Made by a program: the position numbers and the translations under genes
The notes under the pieces: generated by a model
Database searches by the model: none
Seen by the model: only the letters and a program-made list of their open reading frames with translations
What the model was told of the DNA's origin: nothing
Assembly (NCBI GenBank): GCA_030597645.1
Contig: JAUVRN010000078.1
Coordinates: forward strand, 1-7,674
DNA from: Candidatus Zixiibacteriota bacterium
GTDB taxonomy: Bacteria; Zixibacteria; MSB-5A5; JAUVRN01
Length of the DNA: 7,674 nt
Direction of reading: 5' to 3'
Shown: one piece after another, positions 1-5,383 of the stretch
Layout of the letters: every line of letters starts with the position of its first letter
Position numbering within the stretch: the stretch's first letter is position 1

Positions 1-56
1 AAGGCGGAGGTCTGCAAAACCTCTATTCTCCGGTTCGAATCCGGATGCCGCCTCCA
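1..56 (+). tRNA. tRNA-Cys (GCA), 5' end cut by the window edge
   Basis: This is the 3' part of a tRNA. The end of the D-stem (ggc, 3-5) is followed by a 5-bp anticodon stem (7-11 with 19-23) closing a 7-nt loop whose anticodon at 14-16 is GCA, which reads Cys codons. The T-arm is perfect: stem TCCGG/CCGGA around the loop TTCGAAT. The acceptor 3' strand TGCCGCC ends at 52, and the discriminator base at 53 is T, the identity base expected of tRNA-Cys. CCA at 54-56 is encoded in the DNA. The 5' acceptor strand and most of the D-arm lie outside the window. Confidence 0.96.
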
Positions 57-80
57 AGATCTTCTTCATTATCGTCAACC

Positions 81-109
81 TTGATTTGACCGTCCGCACC
101 GGGTACATC
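81..109 (+). promoter_or_regulatory. Candidate weak sigma70-type promoter for the lipoprotein gene
   Basis: TTGATT (81-86) is separated by exactly 17 nt from TACATC (104-109), 65 nt upstream of the lipoprotein start. The -35 is a good match (TTGA core) and the -10 is poor. A small hairpin CGGGT/ACCCG (141-145 with 153-157) lies between this element and the ribosome site. It could be leader structure or the tail of tRNA transcription. The call rests on spacing and motif match only. Confidence 0.25.
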
Positions 110-161
110 AGTTTTGGGTTCGATGTTTCGATGGACTTCCCGGGTTTCACTCACCCGCTTT

Positions 162-167
162 GAAGGA
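162..167 (+). promoter_or_regulatory. Ribosome binding site deciding the lipoprotein start
   Basis: GAAGGA lies 7 nt before the ATG at 175. This favours 175 over the in-frame TTG at 160, which would put the Shine-Dalgarno sequence inside the coding region and add five residues in front of the signal peptide. Confidence 0.7.
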
Positions 168-174
168 CCGTTCT

Positions 175-1071
175 ATGAAGCGCATGATGTTCATTCTGCT
201 TGCCGGCGCATTCTGCGGATCCGGTTGTATCGACTACGAAGAGATCCTCAGGCTCAACGCGGACGGGTCCGGGGAGGTGCGCATGCACTTTACCATGGAC
301 AAGGAATTCATCGAGCAGATGAAGGCCTTCAGCGAGCAGATGGGCGGTGCTCCGGACAGCGACATCGAGGACTTTACCGAACTCTGTTCCGAGGAGGAGA
401 TCCGGGCCACGCTGCGGAACATGGGCTCGGGCCTGGAGCTGATCAGTTACGCGCGCAGGGAGACGGACACGGAGATCGGCTTCACACTCGAATTCACCTT
501 CACGTCTCAGGACGACTTCCGCGACATGGTTCACGCCTGTCCCGACGAAGATGGTGAGGATGACGAGGACTCCGACCCCGGGTTCTCATTCACGTATGCA
601 GAGCAGCCGGACGGCCGCTGGCGCTTTGCACGCGACTTCAAGGGCATGGGCGGCTCCGGAGCGTCGGCCGGTTCGTCACCGGACATGAACATGCAGGATT
701 ATGCCGGAAACACGCAGGAGGGATCGGCCGGCGACCCGATGGCCGGCGACCCGATGGCCGGAATGGATGCCGAGAAGATGGCGGAGGCCATGAAACAGAT
801 GGACGACGTCCTGGCTCAGCTGCAGAAGACGAATCCCGAGGCGGCCAGGCAGATGGAAGCGCAGATGCAGGCTCTGGGCGGATGGAACCAGTCGATGGGG
901 CAGGCGGCACAGGAAGCCTCGGAACATGGTGTCCGTTTCGAGGTGCACTTCCCCGCCGACGTGGTGGAAGCCAACGCCACGGAGACCGGTGCGCGGGTGG
1001 CCATCTGGGAGTACTCGCTCGATCAGCTGCAGAACGCGCCGGGTGAACTGGAAGCCTATATCAAGCCGTAG
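175..1071 (+). CDS. Predicted lipoprotein with LppM/DUF3153-like outline
   Basis: The product has 298 residues. Residues 1-18 form a short lipoprotein signal peptide: Lys2/Arg3, a hydrophobic stretch FILLAGAF, then GSGC with Cys18 as the likely lipidated residue. The lipobox is imperfect, with Gly at -3. The next residue is Ile, so under the enterobacterial sorting rule the protein would go to the outer membrane. The mature N-terminus (EEILRLNADGSGEVRMHFTM) and the C-terminus (a FPADVVEANAT stretch, then a Trp-containing strand and LEAYI) match the two ends of the beta-rich LppM/DUF3153 fold as I know it. That assignment is an inference by pattern. Cys71 and Cys122 could form a disulphide. 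An Asp/Glu run sits at residues 124-134. A Met/Gln/Ala-rich helical insert (about 190-245) includes two tandem GDPMA units. The gene lies downstream of tRNA-Cys and 42 nt before the SRPBCC gene, probably co-transcribed with it. The function is unknown. Confidence 0.85.
   Translation: MKRMMFILLAGAFCGSGCIDYEEILRLNADGSGEVRMHFTMDKEFIEQMKAFSEQMGGAPDSDIEDFTELCSEEEIRATLRNMGSGLELISYARRETDTEIGFTLEFTFTSQDDFRDMVHACPDEDGEDDEDSDPGFSFTYAEQPDGRWRFARDFKGMGGSGASAGSSPDMNMQDYAGNTQEGSAGDPMAGDPMAGMDAEKMAEAMKQMDDVLAQLQKTNPEAARQMEAQMQALGGWNQSMGQAAQEASEHGVRFEVHFPADVVEANATETGARVAIWEYSLDQLQNAPGELEAYIKP
726..761 (+). repeat. 15-bp tandem repeat, 2.4 copies, in frame
   Basis: The unit ggccggcgacccgat occurs at 726-740 and is repeated exactly at 741-755. 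A partial third copy (ggccgg) follows. It encodes AGDPM twice within the low-complexity linker of the lipoprotein. Identical units suggest recent slippage, and length could vary between strains without breaking the frame. Confidence 0.8.
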
Positions 1072-1113
1072 CGATCGCGGATCGAGACGGGTGTACCGAA
1101 AGGACGCAGGGAA

Positions 1114-1581
1114 TTGACCATCAAGCCAACTCTGGTTCTCACGTTTGTATTCCAGGCCAAGCGACAGCGCGTCTTTGACGTACTGACACAGGCCGAGCAT
1201 CTCAACCGATGGTTCACGAAAGGCGCCCAGGTCGATCTGCAGGTAGGTGGACAGCTGACCACCGGCGAGGGCGAGAGATTCAAGTTTGCCAAAGTCGCCG
1301 TGCCGCGACAGCTGGTCAGTACCTACAGCAGTCCCAGACTCGACGTGGAGACCGAGGTGGACATGACGCTGGAATCGCCCGGTCCACTGACGCGAACCAT
1401 GCTGCGCATCGTCCAGAAAGGACTCGATCCCGAACAGGTCTCCGAAGAGGCCTACCGCTGGATGACGGATCGGTGGAACTTCCTCGGCGCGGCGCTCAAG
1501 CGCTACCTGGACCGCCAGGGCCGCATCTCGTTCGAAGCGTGGCAGCAGGGGCATTCACCGGTTTACGAAGTACGCAAGTAG
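1114..1581 (+). CDS. SRPBCC-fold protein, AHSA1/START-like
   Basis: The product has 155 residues, the normal size for a single-domain helix-grip (SRPBCC/AHSA1-like) protein. Visible family features are an N-terminal strand (TLVLTFVFQA) and the helix RVFDVLTQAEHLNRWF, which is the usual pattern of 'vf..lt....l..Wf'. The strand pair QVDLQVGGQL follows, then a beta-rich middle, and a long C-terminal amphipathic helix (YRWMTDRWNFLGAALKRYLD) that would close the ligand cavity. Known members bind hydrophobic ligands or act on Hsp90, but the ligand here cannot be read from sequence. There is no signal peptide, so it is cytoplasmic. The start is TTG, with AGGA at 1101-1104 nine nt upstream. No in-frame ATG or GTG lies nearby upstream. 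It is the second gene after the lipoprotein and is followed by a hairpin. Confidence 0.85.
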   Translation: MTIKPTLVLTFVFQAKRQRVFDVLTQAEHLNRWFTKGAQVDLQVGGQLTTGEGERFKFAKVAVPRQLVSTYSSPRLDVETEVDMTLESPGPLTRTMLRIVQKGLDPEQVSEEAYRWMTDRWNFLGAALKRYLDRQGRISFEAWQQGHSPVYEVRK

Positions 1582-1592
1582 ACGTCCGGTGG

Positions 1593-1613
1593 CGCTGACG
1601 GGAATAGTCAGCG
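1593..1613 (+). terminator. Hairpin after the SRPBCC gene, possible terminator
   Basis: A perfect 7-bp stem CGCTGAC/GTCAGCG (1593-1599 with 1607-1613) has a 7-nt loop and begins 11 nt after the stop codon. There is no T-run behind it, so classical intrinsic termination is doubtful. The 3' arm can also pair elsewhere: CAGCGG (1609-1614) with CCGCTG (1631-1636). Confidence 0.35.
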
Positions 1614-1670
1614 GACTCACTAACTGCAATCCGCTGCAGAGGAAGACTCCGGTGGTTTCTGTTCAGTCAC

Positions 1671-1700
1671 AGGACAGGCCTTAACCCGCAGTTATACAAT
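1671..1700 (+). promoter_or_regulatory. Candidate sigma70-type promoter in the 1582-2074 gap
   Basis: TACAAT (1695-1700, five of six bases of the -10 consensus) is preceded after 18 nt by AGGACA (1671-1676, which keeps the GACA of TTGACA). It would start a transcript about 85 nt upstream of the possible small membrane peptide at 1792, reading on toward the gene at 2075. This is the best promoter-like match I see in the gap. Confidence 0.35.
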
Positions 1701-1791
1701 AGCTTACTCTGGCATCCGGCCGGCGGCATCGGCACACGTATTGCTTCAGTGATCCATGAACGTTAAGTCTATCGAGAACGGATGATGTGAG

Positions 1792-1905
1792 ATGACGATT
1801 TACAAGGAACACAGACATACCCGGCTCTGGATCTGGATGGCGGCGGCAGTGACGTTCGTCGCCACCCTGACACTCCTGTGGACCGACGCGCCGGGCGTCA
1901 TATAA
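1792..1905 (+). CDS. Possible 37-residue single-helix membrane peptide
   Basis: ATG at 1792 opens a 37-codon frame ending in TAA at 1903-1905. The peptide has a basic, polar N-terminus (K5, H7, R8, H9, R11). One hydrophobic span runs from about residue 12 to 30 (LWIWMAAAVTFVATLTLLW) with Trp near both ends, and a short tail carrying Asp32 follows. This is the layout of a small inner-membrane protein with its N-terminus in the cytoplasm. The ribosome site is weak: GAGAACGG at 1774-1781, about 10 nt before the ATG. A candidate promoter lies upstream, and a strong hairpin begins 35 nt after the stop. I recognise no family. It could be a genuine microprotein, a leader peptide for the downstream gene, or chance; the single well-formed transmembrane pattern is the reason to report it. 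The rest of 1582-2074 shows no other protein-like frame on either strand. Confidence 0.45.
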   Translation: MTIYKEHRHTRLWIWMAAAVTFVATLTLLWTDAPGVI

Positions 1906-1930
1906 ACCCGCTTTGCTGTAACGGTTCGTT

Positions 1931-1993
1931 CCCTTCGAAAGGGGCCGCGCCCTCACTTGCAGATTCACGCTCGGGTGGGTGAGACGCGGCCCC
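1931..1993 (+). promoter_or_regulatory. Competing hairpins in the leader of the solenoid gene
   Basis: A long stem pairs GGGGCCGCG (1941-1949) with CGCGGCCCC (1985-1993), nine perfect bp. Above a small internal loop it continues as CTCAC/GTGAG (1952-1956 with 1979-1983). A smaller hairpin CCCTT-CGA-AAGGG (1931-1943) uses the same GGG at 1941-1943, so the two cannot form together. The sequence after the long stem is agtttcatt, which is not a proper T-run. It could be a terminator for the small upstream frame, an attenuator-like leader, or a stabilising 5' structure. Confidence 0.4.
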
Positions 1994-2034
1994 AGTTTCA
2001 TTCTCAGTATCACATTCTGCAACAAGGTGACAAT

Positions 2035-2057
2035 CCCGTTGCGCGCGATCCAGCGGG
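2035..2057 (+). promoter_or_regulatory. Small hairpin just before the solenoid gene start
   Basis: CCCGTTG (2035-2041) pairs with CAGCGGG (2051-2057) as a 7-bp stem with one wobble and a 9-nt loop. It ends 17 nt before the ATG at 2075. No Shine-Dalgarno sequence is visible between it and the ATG, so the structure may influence translation of the first gene in the cluster. Confidence 0.25.
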
Positions 2058-2074
2058 TTCCCTACCCTGACCGC

Positions 2075-3958
2075 ATGCGACAGGTGGGCGCCGCGTTGCT
2101 TCTCTTCGCTATCGGCATTTCCCCGGTGCACGCCGGTGACCCGCTCGGCGTAGACCGTGATCTCTGGACGAAAGCGCTGGACGCGGCACTGCTCGAGCGT
2201 TCGGACCTGGCGTTTCGCAACGACTATGTCCGCGTCGATGCCGCGCGTCTCCCCGTGGTCGATCGCGCGATGGCCGCCCCTGCGGACCTGCCCGGCTGGC
2301 TGGCGCACCAGGGACGGACAATCGTTCAGACCGACTGGGGTCGCTTTGCGGCAGCGGAGACCGCCTGGAGATTCGCGGATCGCCGCGTTCACGACTCGCT
2401 CGCGGCCGCACCTCCCCTGGACGCCCCCATCGTTTCCTGGTCGCGGAGCATGTACCCGATCCTGGTCACGCTGGCACGCCTCAACGCCACTGGTGCAGAT
2501 GTCGATGCCGCCCACGCGCCCACCCGCCTGCGGGTGCCGGACACGCTGCGCGCGTTCCTCACAGATGAGGTACCGCTGCTGCTCTGGGAAGATTCGGACG
2601 ACGAATTCCGTTCGGCGGAATGGCAGGACAGCGTTCAACAGTACGAAGAGGAGATCGCCCGAGAACTCGTGGGCCATCTCCATGACATTCCATCGGAGGC
2701 CATCTGGACCGACGGGCTGCTGTTGACGCGCGCCGTGAGTGCCTGGGCTGGGGGGGTGGTGCAAACGGGACTGGAGATCTGGACGAGTCGGCTACCGATC
2801 GGCGACCACGTCACGGTGCTCCAGACGCCGTTCGGGCGGATCGCCCTGGGTACACGCGGGGACGACCGGTACGCCGGTCGCTATGCCTTCATCCTCGATC
2901 CGGGCGGCAACGATCACTACGCCCTGGAGTACGACGCGGCGCACCCCAGCCGCGTGATCCTGGATCTGAGCGGCGACGACACCTACGAGGGCCGCACCAA
3001 CGCCGCGCTGGCCGGTGGCTTCTGGGGCACGCAGATACTGTACGATCTCGGCGGACACGACGTCTACCGGGCCCGAAGTCTCGACCTCGGCGCCGGCCTG
3101 TACGGCTGGGGGGTACTCATCGATGCGTCCGGCAACGACATCTACGAAGGGGACACCTTTGTCCAGGGCGCCGGCGGCTTCGGCTACGGCCTGCTGGTGG
3201 ATACGTCGGGCAACGACATCTACCGCGGAGCTCTCTTTGCGCAGGGATTCGGCTTCGTCGCCGGGGTCGGGGTGCTGGTTGACGGCGAAGGCAACGATCA
3301 CTATTCGGCGGGCGGACTGTACAAAGACGTGCTCCGCTACACCGATCGCTACCTGTCGCTTTCGCAGGGCTTCGCTATGGGGATCCGCCCGTTTCTTTCC
3401 GGCGGCGTCGGACTGCTGCTCGACGGCGCGGGCAACGACGACTACAATTGTGATATCTTCGGACAGGGCGCCAGCTACTGGTGGGGCCTCGGCGGCCTCT
3501 GGGACGGACAGGGCAACGACCGGTACCTGGCGTTCCAGTATGCGCAGGGCTCGGCCACGCACATGACGGCCGGGGTCCTCGTGGACGAAGCCGGTGACGA
3601 CGTCTATTTCAGCAAGGGCGTATCACAGGGATGCGGCCATGATCTCGCGCCCGGCCTGCTCTGGGACCTGGGCGGCAACGACACGTACACGGCCGATGAC
3701 CTTTCGCAGGGAGCCGGTTCGGCCAACGGGCTGGGCGCACTGTACGACGCGGCCGGTGATGATCGCTACTACGTGAAGTCCAAACGCAACACGCAGGGTT
3801 ACGGCAACCCCCGGCGTGATTACGGCAGTATTGGACTGTTCCTGGACGCGGCGGGGGTTGACCGTTACGACGGACCGGGCGCGGACTCCACCTGGTGGCA
3901 GATACCATCCAAATGGGGCATCGGCATCGACTACGGAGGGGATGACCGTGAACCGTAG
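2075..3958 (+). CDS. Exported 27-residue-repeat (GxDxY/QG) solenoid protein
   Basis: The product has 627 residues. I chose ATG 2075 because it puts a clean Sec signal peptide at the N-terminus: residues 1-20, hydrophobic core AALLLFAIGI, cleavage after VHA. An in-frame GTG at 1979 lies inside a hairpin and would bury the signal. Residues 21 to about 255 are Trp/Asp/Leu-rich and look mostly helical, with no family I recognise. From residue 261 to 598 the chain is a tandem repeat. Thirteen GxDxY-type motifs occur (for example GGNDHY, SGNDIY, AGNDDY, GGNDTY), mostly 26-27 residues apart. Each follows a strand of the type GxLxD and most are followed by QGxG, giving xGxLxDxxGNDxYxxxxxxQG per coil. 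This is the signature of a beta-solenoid, and the Gly-Asn-Asp turns could bind calcium. It is not a standard RTX nonapeptide array. The stop overlaps the start of the HEAT gene by 11 nt. The product is probably periplasmic or extracellular, with unknown function. Confidence 0.85.
   Translation: MRQVGAALLLFAIGISPVHAGDPLGVDRDLWTKALDAALLERSDLAFRNDYVRVDAARLPVVDRAMAAPADLPGWLAHQGRTIVQTDWGRFAAAETAWRFADRRVHDSLAAAPPLDAPIVSWSRSMYPILVTLARLNATGADVDAAHAPTRLRVPDTLRAFLTDEVPLLLWEDSDDEFRSAEWQDSVQQYEEEIARELVGHLHDIPSEAIWTDGLLLTRAVSAWAGGVVQTGLEIWTSRLPIGDHVTVLQTPFGRIALGTRGDDRYAGRYAFILDPGGNDHYALEYDAAHPSRVILDLSGDDTYEGRTNAALAGGFWGTQILYDLGGHDVYRARSLDLGAGLYGWGVLIDASGNDIYEGDTFVQGAGGFGYGLLVDTSGNDIYRGALFAQGFGFVAGVGVLVDGEGNDHYSAGGLYKDVLRYTDRYLSLSQGFAMGIRPFLSGGVGLLLDGAGNDDYNCDIFGQGASYWWGLGGLWDGQGNDRYLAFQYAQGSATHMTAGVLVDEAGDDVYFSKGVSQGCGHDLAPGLLWDLGGNDTYTADDLSQGAGSANGLGALYDAAGDDRYYVKSKRNTQGYGNPRRDYGSIGLFLDAAGVDRYDGPGADSTWWQIPSKWGIGIDYGGDDREP
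2855..3868 (+). repeat. Protein-level tandem repeat, about 81-bp period
   Basis: The 18-nt GxDxY motif codons start at 2855, 2903, 2969, 3050, 3128, 3206, 3287, 3428, 3509, 3590, 3671, 3752 and 3851. Steps are 78 or 81 nt through most of the array. Exceptions are two short steps at the N-terminal edge (48 and 66 nt), one of 141 nt (a normal coil plus 20 extra residues around LYKDVLRYTDRYLSLS) and a last step of 99 nt (six extra residues). The DNA copies have diverged, so the array is old. The closest pair is at 3128 and 3206. Confidence 0.85.
3935..3950 (+). promoter_or_regulatory. Strong ribosome site for the HEAT gene, inside the solenoid gene
   Basis: GGAGGGG (3935-3941) is directly followed by ATG at 3942 and, in the same frame, GTG at 3948. 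The ATG is only 2 nt from GGAGG, too close, whereas the GTG is 8 nt away. The GTG is therefore the likely start, giving an 11-nt overlap with the upstream stop and probable translational coupling. Confidence 0.6.
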
Positions 3959-4886
3959 TGTGGCCAGAGCCCGTGCGTGCGTCCGCATGCGGATCGTCTG
4001 TTGCGTGGTCCCGTTTGGCTGGGCTGCGAACGCCGCCGACGATTCGCTGCAGACACAGATCCGGCGGCTCTGGATCCAGGCCTCGGACGGGGCCGTGCGT
4101 CACCGCGACATGGTGGCGCCGTCCAGGGATAGTCTGAGTGCCATGGGTCTGCAGGCGATTCCGTATCTTCTCCCCCACCTCCACACCGAAGACGCGCGCG
4201 AGCGTCACACCATCACGGACATCTTCAAGGAGATGGGAAGTGTGGCTGTCAGGCCGTTGCTCGACGTATTGGGCGACGGCGACGAATACCATACGGCCAA
4301 TACACTCTGGGCTCTCGGCAAGATCGGAGATACAGAGGCGACGCCGGGCATGATACCCTTCCTGGCCGACTCGATCGCCTCGGTCCGCGACAAGGCTTCG
4401 GAGTCGATCGGCAAGTGCGGGGGTCCATTGGCCGCCGGGTCACTCTACGGTGTGCTTCGCGACGAACACGAATCAGTACGCAAGTCCGCCGTCGTGGGAC
4501 TCGGCCGTTTGCAAGCTGTGGAGGCTGCGGATTCGCTGATCGCGGCCCTGGACGATGTCTGGTTCGGTGTGCGTTATGCGGCGGCAGAGGCCCTGGTGGC
4601 GCTCGACTCGGGAGAGACGGCCGCCGATCGCGTCCGTCAACTCGAAGACCGCCCGCTGGCACTCGTAGCCGGTGCACTTTCACGCATGCCCGGGAAACAC
4701 GCACGGTCGGCCTGTCACGACCTTTGGGATCACCCCGACTACCGCGTGCGCGCCGCGTCGCTGCGCGGGCTGATCGACCGCAAGGTCGCAGACCGCTACC
4801 TGTCGCCACTCTCGAGACAGCTTCAACGCGAGACGCATCCGCTGGTGCAATCCTACCTGCAACGCATTCTGTCCGGCCAGCCGTGA
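3948..4886 (+). CDS. Secreted HEAT-repeat protein
   Basis: The product has 312 residues from the GTG start. Residues 1-14 are basic (six Arg), followed by a hydrophobic stretch IVCCVVPFGW and a probable signal peptidase site after ANA near residue 28-29. Export is likely, although the hydrophobic core is short. From about residue 70 to the end are seven to eight HEAT/PBS-lyase-type helical repeats of roughly 30 residues. Clear units are AVRPLLDVLGDGDEYHTANT, then the ones containing SVRDKASESIG, SVRKSAVVGLGRL, GVRYAAAEALVAL and RVRAASLRGLI; each carries the typical xVRxxA pattern on its second helix. The unit before the SACHDLWDHPD repeat is degenerate. HEAT repeats form a curved scaffold that binds other proteins, with no enzymatic residues expected. 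Its overlap with the solenoid gene and a shared export signal make the solenoid protein the obvious candidate partner. That partnership is an inference. Confidence 0.85.
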   Translation: MNRSVARARACVRMRIVCCVVPFGWAANAADDSLQTQIRRLWIQASDGAVRHRDMVAPSRDSLSAMGLQAIPYLLPHLHTEDARERHTITDIFKEMGSVAVRPLLDVLGDGDEYHTANTLWALGKIGDTEATPGMIPFLADSIASVRDKASESIGKCGGPLAAGSLYGVLRDEHESVRKSAVVGLGRLQAVEAADSLIAALDDVWFGVRYAAAEALVALDSGETAADRVRQLEDRPLALVAGALSRMPGKHARSACHDLWDHPDYRVRAASLRGLIDRKVADRYLSPLSRQLQRETHPLVQSYLQRILSGQP

Positions 4887-5383
4887 CGTCCGATCGCCTC
4901 ACACACCTGGACCGATTCTATCCTCTCCAGAGTACCGCCGCGGCTGGTTCGAGGCCAAGCCTGCAGTTTCGGTCCCTGGGGGGAACCGAGGTCGACACTG
5001 AATTCGGTCCTACACTGCGCATGGACCGAATCTATGACTGGGACACCCTGCCGGGTGCCACGTCGATGGCGGATATCCGGCGAGTGCACTGGCAACCCGG
5101 TCTCATAGATACGCGGATTCGGTCATCGTTTGGCCTGGACCAGGTGGCCTGTGTCGATATCGAGACCACCGGCCTGAGCCTGGGGGCAGGAACCGTCGCA
5201 TTCCTGGTCGGCGTCATCTCCGCAAAAGAGTGCGGACTTCACCTGAGGCAGTATCTCATTCGCGACTTCAGTGAAGAGCCGGCGCAGCAGTGGCTACTGT
5301 CGGAAGACCTGCGCCGGCACCCGCTGCTGATCACCTACAACGGGCGCACCTTGACCTGCCGATTCTGCGGGCACGCGCCGTGA
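4883..5383 (+). CDS. YprB-like RNase H-fold exonuclease, N-terminal part (frameshifted)
   Basis: GTG 4883 overlaps the HEAT gene stop in the coupling pattern GTGA. The frame encodes the first half of a DEDD-family 3'-5' exonuclease domain of the YprB type. ExoI is VDIETTGLSLGAGTVAFLVG, with Asp92 and Glu94 as metal ligands. Then come YLIRDFSEEPAQQWLL and ITYNGRT, the start of ExoII (Asn153). At 5352/5353 the expected YNGxxFDLP motif breaks, and the frame runs on through CRFCGHAP to a stop. The continuation (DLPILRAR and all the rest) is intact in another frame to 6102. Restoring one base gives a 406-residue protein with ExoII Asp158. The reading frame upstream of 4883 is Arg-rich shadow of the HEAT gene and is not part of it. 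There is no signal peptide. Substrates of this family (single-stranded DNA or RNA) are not settled and cannot be read here. Either a pseudogene or a sequence error. Confidence 0.75.
   Translation: MTSDRLTHLDRFYPLQSTAAAGSRPSLQFRSLGGTEVDTEFGPTLRMDRIYDWDTLPGATSMADIRRVHWQPGLIDTRIRSSFGLDQVACVDIETTGLSLGAGTVAFLVGVISAKECGLHLRQYLIRDFSEEPAQQWLLSEDLRRHPLLITYNGRTLTCRFCGHAP
5342..5358 (+). other. Apparent one-base deletion at the ExoII motif
   Basis: Reading cgc acc tt|gac ctg ccg, the family expects Phe (ttc/ttt) then Asp-Leu-Pro, so one base is missing between 5352 and 5353. There is no homopolymer longer than two at the site, which makes a simple homopolymer sequencing error less likely. There is also no X-XXY-YYZ slippery heptamer, which argues against programmed -1 frameshifting. 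Adding one base fuses the flanking frames into a single 406-residue protein. Confidence 0.8.

Noticed and set aside
676..1554. Long minus-strand open frame opposite the lipoprotein and SRPBCC genes
   Set aside because: It crosses two recognisable plus-strand genes and their spacer, and its His/Leu/Arg-rich product is typical of an antisense shadow in GC-rich DNA.
1979..2074. Upstream extension of the solenoid gene to GTG 1979
   Set aside because: It starts inside the long hairpin, has no ribosome site, and would place 32 unrelated residues before a clear signal peptide.
1898..2764. Minus-strand open frame across the leader and solenoid N-terminus
   Set aside because: It runs through the hairpins and a signal-peptide-bearing gene, and the translation shows no domain-like pattern.
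2792..3562. Minus-strand open frame opposite the solenoid repeat
   Set aside because: Its Val/Ala-rich pseudo-repeats mirror the 81-bp periodicity of the plus-strand gene; no independent start site.
2855..3868. CRISPR array or DNA satellite
   Set aside because: The periodicity is in the protein; DNA copies are diverged, with no conserved repeat separated by unique spacers.
2855..3868. Standard RTX (GGxGxDxUx) nonapeptide toxin repeats
   Set aside because: The motif recurs every 26-27 residues rather than every nine, and a Sec signal peptide is present in place of a type I secretion C-terminus.
4415..4882. Upstream extension of the nuclease frame
   Set aside because: The translation is Arg/Gly/Pro-rich shadow of the HEAT gene; nuclease-like sequence begins only after GTG 4883.
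5345..5356. Programmed ribosomal frameshift in the nuclease gene
   Set aside because: No slippery heptamer is present and the site lies inside the catalytic motif, an unlikely place for recoding.
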